Assembly (NCBI GenBank): GCA_002437285.1
Contig: DJOV01000106.1
Location: forward strand, 1-27,581
Length of the DNA: 27,581 nt
Reading direction: 5' to 3'
From: Prevotella sp. UBA6429
GTDB taxonomy: Bacteria > Bacteroidota > Bacteroidia > Bacteroidales > Bacteroidaceae
Shown here: positions 7,436 to 15,589 of the stretch, piece by piece
Layout: every line of letters starts with the position of its first letter
Numbering within the stretch: the first letter of the stretch is position 1
Translations under genes and position numbers: made by a program
The notes under the pieces: model-generated
What the model saw: the letters and a program-made list of their open reading frames with translations, nothing else
Databases searched by the model: none
Told to the model about the DNA's origin: nothing

Positions 7436-7488
7436 ACCGCAACTGTTTCTGGGGCCAACCATCCGTTTGTGCGGTATGGCCTTTTTTT
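7436..7488 (+). promoter_or_regulatory. Possible leader terminator/attenuator
   Basis: Just downstream of the box at 7427-7434, GGCCAACC (7453-7460) can pair with GGTATGGCC (7473-7481, one bulge), followed at once by seven T residues. This has the shape of an intrinsic terminator between promoter and gene. TGCGGT (7470-7475) can alternatively pair with ACCGCA (7436-7441), but that left arm may lie at or before the transcription start, so real switching is uncertain. Confidence 0.35.
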
Positions 7489-7506
7489 CACTTTTAAATG
7501 TAGAAG

Positions 7507-7989
7507 ATGGACCATCGTTTCTGTGCGATTTATCTGCCCGCCCTGGTCATGACGCGAGGTGGCGGCTGGCTTGACCGTGTCGCGGTGAGCGACCTGTGCG
7601 GTTCCTACCGTGTGTATAATGACTATGACTACGATGCCGAGGACGTGCGTTGGGAACGTGTCCGGTTGCGGCGCACCCGTGTGGGAAAGAGGAAGGCGCT
7701 CGTGGTGGACTATCGTGAGCGTATGGCGGGATTCAGTGTTTTTTCGCTCATCACCTACAGTGATGAAGACACCCTTCCTGTGCGTTGTTATACCTTCTGT
7801 GCCGATGTGGGGCTCGGCGCGCCGGCGGGCGGTTGGCTGCGCGAGCATCATGGCGACATGACCAGCACCCGGTTGCAGCGCTACGACTTCGATGTCTCCT
7901 GGCACACGCTGTTGGAACTTGTGCGCATTCATGAGCGAGAGCACCCGCTTCTCGAAAGATCGCTTGACAGCATATTCCCCGATGTTTAG
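7507..7989 (+). CDS. Hypothetical protein, 160 residues
   Basis: I do not recognise the family. The product has no signal peptide or membrane segment and is rich in charged and aromatic residues (VYNDYDYDAEDVRWERVRLR near the N-terminus), with an acidic C-terminus (HEREHPLLERSLDSIFPDV). It looks like a small soluble cytoplasmic protein. The ATG at 7507 follows a promoter box and a terminator-like leader hairpin. Its base composition is GC-rich like the CHAT operon to its right and unlike the TonB gene to its left. It is convergent with the second CHAT gene, with only 55 bp between stops and no obvious terminator in the gap. A role linked to the CHAT operon is possible but nothing in the sequence shows it. 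Confidence 0.65.
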   Translation: MDHRFCAIYLPALVMTRGGGWLDRVAVSDLCGSYRVYNDYDYDAEDVRWERVRLRRTRVGKRKALVVDYRERMAGFSVFSLITYSDEDTLPVRCYTFCADVGLGAPAGGWLREHHGDMTSTRLQRYDFDVSWHTLLELVRIHEREHPLLERSLDSIFPDV

Positions 7990-8044
7990 ATGGTCTCACT
8001 GACAGGCCGTTGCGCCCCTGATCTGGCTGTTGCCGCCCCTGCGC

Positions 8045-10390
8045 TCAGTCGATGAGGATGAACGGTGCCCAGAAGCGAGGTGACGAGAAGGGGCGAGTCA
8101 TGCGCAGCGCCGTGGGCTGCGCGGCGTGTCGTGCCAGGGTGGTGGCCCGTCGTGGCTGTTCTGCCACGGCATAGTCGCGCACGGCCTGTTGTGCCAGCCG
8201 GAAGGCCCTGTGAATCTCTTTTCCCTCTTGTATCCATGCGCGATAGAACGACTTCATGAAGAGGTCCGTCGCCTTGTCGCTGACCGCCCATAGCGTGGCG
8301 ACGATGGTTCCTGCGCCTGCCTTCTTCAAGGCCCGCAACACACCCGCCGGTCCCTCGTCGCTGATGACCCCCTGGGCAGTTTGGCAAGCCGCCAGCGAGA
8401 CGAAACCGACTTGCGACAAGTCGAGCTCGCACAGCTCGCGCGCTGATAGCAGTCCGTCCTCAGCCTTAGGGTCTTGCCAGTCTATGTTGGCTCCCGCCAG
8501 TGCGATGCCGCTTGCCCAGAGCGAGTTGTCGTGGCGTAGCGAGTCGCGCAGCCCCGCCATGGGTGACACGAGTTCCACCTGCAAGCTGTAGCCATGCGTG
8601 GCCAGGTGCACCCGCCCGTAGCTGCCCAGCGTCTCCTTCAGCAGCGCCTCGCCCATGGCATCCTGCCGCTGGGCGTGCATGAGGTGTGCCACGGTGTCGG
8701 CCTCGGCCACGGTGCCGCGCAAGTAGGGGAACACCAGCGAGGTTCCCGTCAGCCTGACGGCCATGTCATGGGCCATGTGGTTGGGGAACGTGTGCGGCAG
8801 TCCGGCCGATGCTGGTGAGGGTTCGCCGTGGTCTGAGCTTGCCCTGTCGTAGTCAAGCCCACCCACCACGAGCGCCTTGCCGCCAGTCCTTTCTGATTTG
8901 ACAGTTTGCGTGTTGGTCTTCCGTCTGCAGAGTGATGCGGTCGATGACACCCGCCTCAGGTCGAGCCGCTGTGCCCCAGGGTAGGGCAGATACTCCACGC
9001 CGAGCATCTGGAGAATGCCCTCTGTGGCAAAATACACACGCTTCACCTCAGGGGGAAGCACCTGGCATACAGGACGCCACAGCTGGGCGGCCAGTGTCGA
9101 GTCGTTGTAGATGGCCTGGGCGTAGCGAGCCCCTTGGCACACGGCCCGTTGCAGGGTGGTGCCCGCCACGGAGTAGTCGTGAAGTGATGTCTTGCTGGCG
9201 ATGGGCACCCAGCGGGTCTGTGTGGGTGTGCAGACGAGTGCCGCATAGAGCGAGTCGCCCGTCAGCAAGTCCTCATAGCATACCCATTCCACCGCCGCCG
9301 CCTGACGTGTGAGGCTGCGTGCCACCTCCTGTCGTCCGCATGCCAGCGCACCGCTGAGTGCCGCAGGCCGCTCGGCCGTGCACCGTCCCATGAGTGCCAG
9401 CGCCCGTCGGAACAACGCCACGTCATAGAGAAACGCAGCCTCCTGTTCGCCCAGGACAAACATCTCCGACACCAGCGGGTTCTCTTTCTGCCAGAAGTCG
9501 AGACGGGCCTGTTCGGTCATGGTGCCGAAGTGGGTGTGCACATATTCCTTTTCCGATGCGAAATAGCGCTTGAAGACTTGTGCAGCCTCATGTACTTTCC
9601 CTATTCTCAACAAGATTTCCGCTTTCTTGCGCAGTGAGATCAGGTAGGTGGAGTGGCGGGGGCCTATGCCCGGTGCCGTCGCCTGCCAGTCGAGCGCCTG
9701 CTGGATGTGGTGTAGCGCGGAGTCGGCCTGTCCCAGTTGGGCCTCCACCACCGCTATGTTGGCCAATGCCAAGTAGCGGTCGTTGCCCTGCAGGGAGGGC
9801 AGTGCGGCCTGCAAGTCGGCGAGAGCGGCCTGCCATAGCCGGGCGCTCCAGCGTATGACCCCACGGTTCTGGAGCAGTCGGGCGCGGTTGGCGTCGTCTG
9901 ACGGGTAGCGCCCGATCACCTTGTCGAGCAGGGCCAACGCCCGCTCCGTCTCTCCCCTGTAGGCGTAGGCGGTGGAGAGGTTGGCCAGCCGTTGACATTC
10001 CTTTAGCGAGTCGGCAAAGTGTATGCCCTCCAGCAACTTCGCCGCCCGCCCATACTGTCCGGTCTGCATCAGCAGGTCGGTCATGTTGTAACGGATGGCG
10101 GCGTTCACCTGCGGATTGGTGGCCGAGGCGAGTGCCGTCTCGTAGTCGGCTTGTGCCGCCTCATACTCGTCGAGCCGCTTGTGGCACGCTGCGCGCTGCT
10201 GCAGGCACTCCGTGCGGGCGGTGGCGTCAGGCGTGGTCTCGATGACGGACGTGTAGCACCGGATGGCCTCACGCCATTGGCCGTCGGCCATGAGCCGGTC
10301 GGCCTGCCGCAGGCTGGCAATCCACGACTGGGCTTGCGCCATGGTCAGGGCGCACAGGCATAGGGACAGGAAGAGGACGATGCGTTTCAT
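8045..10390 (-). CDS. Exported TPR-CHAT caspase-like protease (781 residues)
   Basis: The protein begins with a signal peptide (MKRIVLFLSLCLCALTMAQA) and continues with about 400 residues of helical repeats of tetratricopeptide type, for example WREAIRCYTSVIETTPDA and LDEYEAAQADYETALASA. The C-terminal 300 residues are a CHAT domain, the clan CD fold of caspases and separases: VHLATHGY carries the catalytic His599 and LAACQTAQG the catalytic Cys669, followed by AGAGTIVATLWAVSDKATD and the closing WAPFILID. Both dyad residues are intact, so peptidase activity is expected. The open frame extends upstream to 10546, but that would overlap the preceding gene by 136 bp and lose the signal peptide, so I start at 10390. 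It is the last of four genes, 20 bp after the 214-residue companion. Such proteases usually cut after a basic residue; the target is unknown. Confidence 0.9.
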   Translation of the reverse strand: MKRIVLFLSLCLCALTMAQAQSWIASLRQADRLMADGQWREAIRCYTSVIETTPDATARTECLQQRAACHKRLDEYEAAQADYETALASATNPQVNAAIRYNMTDLLMQTGQYGRAAKLLEGIHFADSLKECQRLANLSTAYAYRGETERALALLDKVIGRYPSDDANRARLLQNRGVIRWSARLWQAALADLQAALPSLQGNDRYLALANIAVVEAQLGQADSALHHIQQALDWQATAPGIGPRHSTYLISLRKKAEILLRIGKVHEAAQVFKRYFASEKEYVHTHFGTMTEQARLDFWQKENPLVSEMFVLGEQEAAFLYDVALFRRALALMGRCTAERPAALSGALACGRQEVARSLTRQAAAVEWVCYEDLLTGDSLYAALVCTPTQTRWVPIASKTSLHDYSVAGTTLQRAVCQGARYAQAIYNDSTLAAQLWRPVCQVLPPEVKRVYFATEGILQMLGVEYLPYPGAQRLDLRRVSSTASLCRRKTNTQTVKSERTGGKALVVGGLDYDRASSDHGEPSPASAGLPHTFPNHMAHDMAVRLTGTSLVFPYLRGTVAEADTVAHLMHAQRQDAMGEALLKETLGSYGRVHLATHGYSLQVELVSPMAGLRDSLRHDNSLWASGIALAGANIDWQDPKAEDGLLSARELCELDLSQVGFVSLAACQTAQGVISDEGPAGVLRALKKAGAGTIVATLWAVSDKATDLFMKSFYRAWIQEGKEIHRAFRLAQQAVRDYAVAEQPRRATTLARHAAQPTALRMTRPFSSPRFWAPFILID

Positions 10391-10410
10391 GGTGTGTGTG
10401 GTGGAAAAAG

Positions 10411-11055
10411 TCAGTTGAGTGCCACGACAAACGAGACAGGCTCGTCGCCCGTGTTCTCCATCCGAATGGCGTAAGGGCTGTCGTCGTTGCCCATGGTCCA
10501 GGAGGCCTGCAGGCAATGGCCATCGGGCGTGGCATTGGCTTTCCACTGCTGCCCCAGCGACAGGTCGGTCACCGACACGTGGAGCTGTGTGGCCTGTTGT
10601 GACACGACCATCAGGCTACACTCGTCGTGCCCCTCCCATTGATAGGTCACGGAGGCATGTGGCGCCAGCGACCGGTGGAAGACCATGAGGTCGCCTGAGA
10701 CGTTGTTGCGCATGATGGTGATGTTGTCGAGATGCGCGCTGATGAAGTCGTGCTTGATAAGCGAGTCGGCATAGTCGGCGCAATAGAGCACGGTGGGTGG
10801 CCGTTGGGCCTCGCCACCCTCGGTGCAGGCAAGGTCTACGGTCTCCAGACTGACGCTGTCGAAGGCGGCCTTGGCCTCGTAGAGCGCATACTTGTCCCTG
10901 AGGGCCATGCCATCGATCATCCGGAGACAAGCGTTGCGGTAGGTGACCATCTTGGCAGGCATGGCTTGCGCGCGGCCCGTCATGGGAGCGGCAAGCGCCC
11001 ATGTCCAGGCTGTCAGTGCCATGAGCAATCTGTGGAAATGCTTGTTATGGTTCAT
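10411..11055 (-). CDS. Exported companion protein of the CHAT operon (214 residues)
   Basis: I do not recognise the family. Residues 1-30 are a signal peptide ending in GRAQA. The mature part of about 185 residues starts helical (KMVTYRNACLRMIDGMALRD and KYALYEAKAAFDSVSL) and then turns to alternating strand-like segments with many Thr, Val and Ser residues up to EPVSFVVALN, which suggests a beta-sandwich. There are no membrane helices or catalytic motifs. It lies between the two CHAT genes, 34 bp after the first and 20 bp before the second, on the same strand, so it is produced with them. Possible roles are adaptor, inhibitor or substrate of the proteases; this is inference from position only. 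Confidence 0.75.
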   Translation of the reverse strand: MNHNKHFHRLLMALTAWTWALAAPMTGRAQAMPAKMVTYRNACLRMIDGMALRDKYALYEAKAAFDSVSLETVDLACTEGGEAQRPPTVLYCADYADSLIKHDFISAHLDNITIMRNNVSGDLMVFHRSLAPHASVTYQWEGHDECSLMVVSQQATQLHVSVTDLSLGQQWKANATPDGHCLQASWTMGNDDSPYAIRMENTGDEPVSFVVALN

Positions 11056-11089
11056 GTGTGTGCGGTATTTGAATACTTGCCGGGGCGTG

Positions 11090-14000
11090 TCATTGCGCTG
11101 CGTCGAGCAAGACGAAGGGAGCCCAGTAATAAGGTTGCGGATAAGCCTTGCGCACGTCGGCCACGGCTTGCCGGAAGGCCTCTCGCTTGGTGGCGCCCTG
11201 CATCCAGCGGCGGTAGAAAGAGGTCATGAGCATTGCGGTCGACTTGTCGTTGACGCTCCACAGGCTTACCAGAAGCGAAGCTGCGCCTGCTTGCTTGAAG
11301 CCACGGGGCAGACCAAACATGCCCTCGAAGGTGTAGTTGCCCAAGGCTGTCTCGCAAGCCGAGAGCGTCACGAGCTGCGTGCCGCGGAGGTTGAGGCTGG
11401 CCACCTCGCTGGCTGTGAGGATGCCGTCGGTGTCATCGGCAGGAGAGGCGGCACCCGTCCAGGTGTCCTCCGCGTCAGCCAAGGCCACACCCGCCCGTTG
11501 CATGGCATCGTCGACGCTGACGGCCCGCTGCTTGAAGAAAGGCATGGAGACCGCCTGTGCACTGTTGGCGATGAAGAAGCCGTGGGTGGCCAGGTGCAGT
11601 ACGTCGGGAGCTTGCCTCAGTTGCTGTCGCAAGGTCTGCTCGGTCGCCTCGCTGCCCTCGGCGACCCGCATCGTGGTGCCCGCCATCGCTTGCCGCAGGT
11701 CGGAGATCTCCTGCCGGGTGAAAGGCAGGTACTTGAAGTGGTAACGCATGGAGGCACGTTCGCCCCGCACCGTCGTGTCAGCGTTGCTGAAGTCGTCAAA
11801 GGTCAGGTCGTCGTCGCCGCGTGCCGCTGTCACGTCGCCCGCCGCCACCTGTTGGCGCTGCCGGTCAGAGTAATAGATGCTGCCCATGGCCACCATGGTC
11901 TTGGGCCGGCGCTCGGTGGCGGGGTGCAGCAGTTGGGCCGTGGTGGTGAGCGGACAGAGGTCGTAGCGGTCGGCGAGGTAATGGCCGTCGGGTGTGGCGA
12001 TGGCCGCGAAGGCGATGGTGCTGAGAAGGCCCTGTGTGGCGTAATGGATGCGGCTGATGTTCTTCAGGGTCGGTTCGAGTGGTCGCCAGAGCAGGCTGTA
12101 GAGGTCGATGGCCCGCTCATTGTAGAGTTTGCGGGCGAGCGTGGTGGGATTGGTGATGCCCAGTCGTTGCAGGGCGTTGCTCAGGCTGTCGGCCACCGAG
12201 AGCGGTATGGCCTGTGGCTCGGCGCATCCGGGTGTCACGACAAGCGCCATCCAGAGAGGGTGGGCGTAGATGAACTCGATGGCCGCCTCGCCCTCGTGTA
12301 GCCTGTCGCGCACCTGTTGCCAGGTGGCGTCGAGCGGCGCCGCTGAGCGGTAGGGCGCCGAGCGGTCGACGATGGTGCGCTCCAGCGCATTGATGCGCGC
12401 CTGCTGCTTGGCTACGGTGGGGTAGATGCGTTGCGCCTCTTCGGAAGATAAGGTGGGCTTGTAGCCTTGCGTCCTCTCCATCTCACCCCGCAGGCGGTTG
12501 AGTGAGTCGACGAGCGCCATGAGCTCCTTGTCGCCCGACCGCATGATGGCGTCGCGTGTCTCGCGCTGTGAGCGGAGCTGCAGTCCCGTGCGGTAGAGCA
12601 CGGCATCGTAGACCTCGCCCGAGATTTTCGACTTGTCGGGATAGGTGGCGAGCGTGGCCGAGAGCCAGAAGGACGGGTCACCAAATCTCTTGGCCATATT
12701 GTTTTGCTCCTGTTCGGTGAGCAACGGGTAGTTGTGGGCCATGATGTCCTTCACCTCCTTGTAATAGGTGCGGGCGAAGGGCAACATGCTCCGGGCGTCA
12801 CCCAGCGCCTGGCAGGTGGCGGCCATCAGGCTTGCGACGGGTAGCCGAACGGCGTCAGCCAGCTTGTGGGCTTCGGCGTAAGGCTTCATTTGCTTCTCGT
12901 AGAATGTCTTGGTCTCTCCATAGAGTCCCTTGCCGTTCAGGAAATTCATGCGGTAGAGGCAGACGTTGACAAATTCCGATGGATTGGCCTCGCGTGTGAG
13001 GCCCATATGACGGTCCATCACCTCGCGGACCTTCTGCTCATCGGGACGAATGGTAGAATAAAACTTCTCCTGTGCGCTGAGAAAGGCGTAGAACACTTCT
13101 TCGTCCACGCTAACCGGTATGGGAGATGTGGCGCTTAGCCCCATCTGTTCCATGATGTCGGACAGCGCCTTGACGACATCGTTAAATTGGCTTTTGTAGG
13201 TATCCATTAAGTTGCGCTGTTCGGCAGACAGAGAACGCAGGTCTATCCGTTTGCTCCAGTCGTCGTAAAAGGCATATAGGTCAATGAACTCGGCATACAA
13301 CCGAACCATGTAACGGGCCATCTGCGCCACGTTGCCGCCTGCCTGGCTGAAGATGCTGAATGTGGCTTGTGTGATCCGCATGAAATAGCTGAACACAGTG
13401 AATACCTCTTCCGAGTTTTTGGCCGTCAGGTTATAGACCGCCCAAAGATAGTCGAGCTGGTCGGTGGTGTAATAATTGAAAGCCCGGTTGTCAAAGGCCG
13501 CCATGTCCTGCTCGATGAGCCGGTAGGCGGTGGTCATGTCGTGCAGGCCATTGACGTAGAGGTCGTAGCGCCCCGTGACAAGGTCAATGTAATCGGTGTT
13601 GAAGCCCGTGTCTATGTGGTCACAGTGGTTGATGCCCTGGTTGTACATGTCGAGAGCCTCCTGGTATTGTCCTGTCGACTTCAGGTAGTTGGCTGCTATG
13701 TAGAAGTTGACGGGCATCCAGGCCAACGTGTCGGTGTCGGTGTCGAGGATGCGCTTGGCTTGCCGGTAGAGCTGTTGTTGTTCCTTTTCCGTTCCGTTGA
13801 GGAAGGATAATGAAACGAGCTTGCTCAGGAGCATGTTGGCGCGTCGGTGTGTGTCGCCCTCGGCGCTCGACTCGTCGAAAGCCTGTTGCATAAGGTCGGC
13901 CGCGCGTTGATAGTGGCGGTTGTTGTGTTCAAGCGTCGCATAATCGGTCAACGCATAGGTGTGGTCCGCTTGGGCCGCCTTCATCTTGCTGATGAGGTCG

Positions 14001-15571
14001 GGGTATTGCCGTCGGGCCGCATCGGGGTTGCACGAGGCGAGAAGGTTGAGCTCCTGTTCCTTCTCGTCCAGGTAGACGGTCGACGATGTGCCATAGCGTT
14101 GCCTGACATCTTCGGTCACCATCGTTTGGTACCTGTATCCAGCCTCGTGGTTGTTGAGCCCGACATAGTGGTCCACTGCCAACTGCCGTCCGAAGGCGAT
14201 GGAGAGCATGGTCGTGTCGTGGTGGGCCGTATAGTATTCGGCTACCTTCGGCACGTTGGCCTCAAAGAGGGCGGGCGCCATGTCCTTGAAGTCGCTGTAG
14301 AGCATGTAGCGCAGGTAGGCCGCCCGCAGGCTGTCGCTGCCGCAGATGTGCGCCACCCCCTCGTCATAGAGGCGGGCCGCGTCGGCCAACTGCAAGGGTA
14401 GCTGTATGGAGACAATGTCGACGATGTTGCGAGCCCAGAAGGCATAGTAGAGATTGCCCTCGCCCATATATCCCTTGAGTTCGCCCAGCATCGAACGCCA
14501 CATGAAGGCATCGGGTATCTCCTGTCCCAAGGCACTGAGCAGGTTCCAGTAGTTGATCTTGCGCATGAGTTGGGGCAGGCTGCCGTCGCCATAGTAGAGG
14601 CTGGCGTAGTCGTAGTGGGCCTTGAGCACGTCGAGGTGTTCGTCGTTGTAGGTGCCGTAGGTGAGGCGCGCGTCCTCCAGGCAGACATAGAACTCCTGCA
14701 CCTCGGGGTGCCCGGGTGTGTAGAGCTGCGTGTAACACTCTTCAGCCACATGGAACAGATACTCGGCGTTGGTCACGACGCCCGTGTTGGTGTTTTTCAC
14801 ATAGGGCGTCTCGGAATTTAATCCCACCTCATTGTAGGCCGCCGTTGCCTCACGTGAGGCTGAAAACCCCGTGCGGGCCTTGGCCAGCTTCGTGTAGAGG
14901 ACGGCTTTGGCGTGACTGGGATTACTGGTCTTGGGCGGATAGAGCTTGAGCACGTCGCGCTCCACCTTGAGCACGTCATCGTAAAGACGGGGCGAGTTGC
15001 AGAGATCCTGGCGCACAGAGGCGTCGAAACGCAGGATGCGGAACAGGCAGTTGAGGGCCTTGTTCTCCTTGTCGCCCGTGCGCTGGGCCACGTCTTGCTG
15101 CTCGGCGATGACCGCCCCGATGCGCTGGCTGATGTCCTGCATGTTGTTCAGACAGTCCAGCCAGAGATACTTGCACCATCCCGTAGTCGGGTTGTCGCGC
15201 CCCAGTCGCTGCTCGGCGTAGTGATAAAGGTCTTCCAGGGCGCGCAGTGTGTGGGTGAAACGGTGGTCGTGCTCGCCGCTCTCCTTCATGGCCGCATAGG
15301 TCTCCACCGCCGGCACCTGGTGGCCCACGGCGTGGAGCAGGGCCATGGCCTCAGGCTCACGCAGCTCGTTGATGACGGCAAATGACGCCTCGCGCAATCG
15401 CTGTTCCTCGCTGAGCTTCCCGGCCTTGGGGTAGTGGTCGCGCATCCACTGGCGGTGCTGTTCCACGAGCTGATAGGCCGACTGGGCGCCGGCCGCCAGG
15501 GCCAAGAGGCAGAGCGCGAGCGCCAGCAGCGTGCGGCGGAGCGCTGTGAGAGAGCGGGGAATGTGGTTCAT
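11090..15571 (-). CDS. Giant exported TPR-CHAT caspase-like protease (1493 residues)
   Basis: A long signal peptide (residues 1-29, ending LALAAGAQ) leads into about 950 residues of helical repeats of TPR type; ALTDYATLEHNNRHYQRAAD and STGQYQEALDMYNQGINH are clear examples. A coiled-coil stretch follows at about 1015-1070 (DSLNRLRGEMER, KQQARINALERTI). The CHAT domain fills the last 340 residues: HLATHGFF with catalytic His1330, TLSACETALG with catalytic Cys1406, then AASLLVSLWSVNDKSTAMLM and the final YYWAPFVLLD. The active-site dyad is intact. At almost 1500 residues it is much longer than typical CHAT proteins; the added length is the helical region, a probable sensor or docking platform. 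It starts 18 bp after the first gene of the operon. A large antisense frame on the plus strand is a shadow of its codon use. Confidence 0.9.
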   Translation of the reverse strand: MNHIPRSLTALRRTLLALALCLLALAAGAQSAYQLVEQHRQWMRDHYPKAGKLSEEQRLREASFAVINELREPEAMALLHAVGHQVPAVETYAAMKESGEHDHRFTHTLRALEDLYHYAEQRLGRDNPTTGWCKYLWLDCLNNMQDISQRIGAVIAEQQDVAQRTGDKENKALNCLFRILRFDASVRQDLCNSPRLYDDVLKVERDVLKLYPPKTSNPSHAKAVLYTKLAKARTGFSASREATAAYNEVGLNSETPYVKNTNTGVVTNAEYLFHVAEECYTQLYTPGHPEVQEFYVCLEDARLTYGTYNDEHLDVLKAHYDYASLYYGDGSLPQLMRKINYWNLLSALGQEIPDAFMWRSMLGELKGYMGEGNLYYAFWARNIVDIVSIQLPLQLADAARLYDEGVAHICGSDSLRAAYLRYMLYSDFKDMAPALFEANVPKVAEYYTAHHDTTMLSIAFGRQLAVDHYVGLNNHEAGYRYQTMVTEDVRQRYGTSSTVYLDEKEQELNLLASCNPDAARRQYPDLISKMKAAQADHTYALTDYATLEHNNRHYQRAADLMQQAFDESSAEGDTHRRANMLLSKLVSLSFLNGTEKEQQQLYRQAKRILDTDTDTLAWMPVNFYIAANYLKSTGQYQEALDMYNQGINHCDHIDTGFNTDYIDLVTGRYDLYVNGLHDMTTAYRLIEQDMAAFDNRAFNYYTTDQLDYLWAVYNLTAKNSEEVFTVFSYFMRITQATFSIFSQAGGNVAQMARYMVRLYAEFIDLYAFYDDWSKRIDLRSLSAEQRNLMDTYKSQFNDVVKALSDIMEQMGLSATSPIPVSVDEEVFYAFLSAQEKFYSTIRPDEQKVREVMDRHMGLTREANPSEFVNVCLYRMNFLNGKGLYGETKTFYEKQMKPYAEAHKLADAVRLPVASLMAATCQALGDARSMLPFARTYYKEVKDIMAHNYPLLTEQEQNNMAKRFGDPSFWLSATLATYPDKSKISGEVYDAVLYRTGLQLRSQRETRDAIMRSGDKELMALVDSLNRLRGEMERTQGYKPTLSSEEAQRIYPTVAKQQARINALERTIVDRSAPYRSAAPLDATWQQVRDRLHEGEAAIEFIYAHPLWMALVVTPGCAEPQAIPLSVADSLSNALQRLGITNPTTLARKLYNERAIDLYSLLWRPLEPTLKNISRIHYATQGLLSTIAFAAIATPDGHYLADRYDLCPLTTTAQLLHPATERRPKTMVAMGSIYYSDRQRQQVAAGDVTAARGDDDLTFDDFSNADTTVRGERASMRYHFKYLPFTRQEISDLRQAMAGTTMRVAEGSEATEQTLRQQLRQAPDVLHLATHGFFIANSAQAVSMPFFKQRAVSVDDAMQRAGVALADAEDTWTGAASPADDTDGILTASEVASLNLRGTQLVTLSACETALGNYTFEGMFGLPRGFKQAGAASLLVSLWSVNDKSTAMLMTSFYRRWMQGATKREAFRQAVADVRKAYPQPYYWAPFVLLDAAQ

Positions 15572-15589
15572 GGCGAGCGGAGATGATGG

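Noticed and set aside
10391..10546. Upstream extension of the 781-residue CHAT gene
   Set aside because: It would overlap the preceding gene by 136 bp and hide the obvious signal peptide beginning MKRIVLFLS.
10943..12301. 452-residue plus-strand frame inside the large CHAT gene
   Set aside because: It lies fully antisense to a gene with clear domains, is Gly/Arg/His/Val-rich and matches no family; it reflects GC-rich codon use on the other strand.
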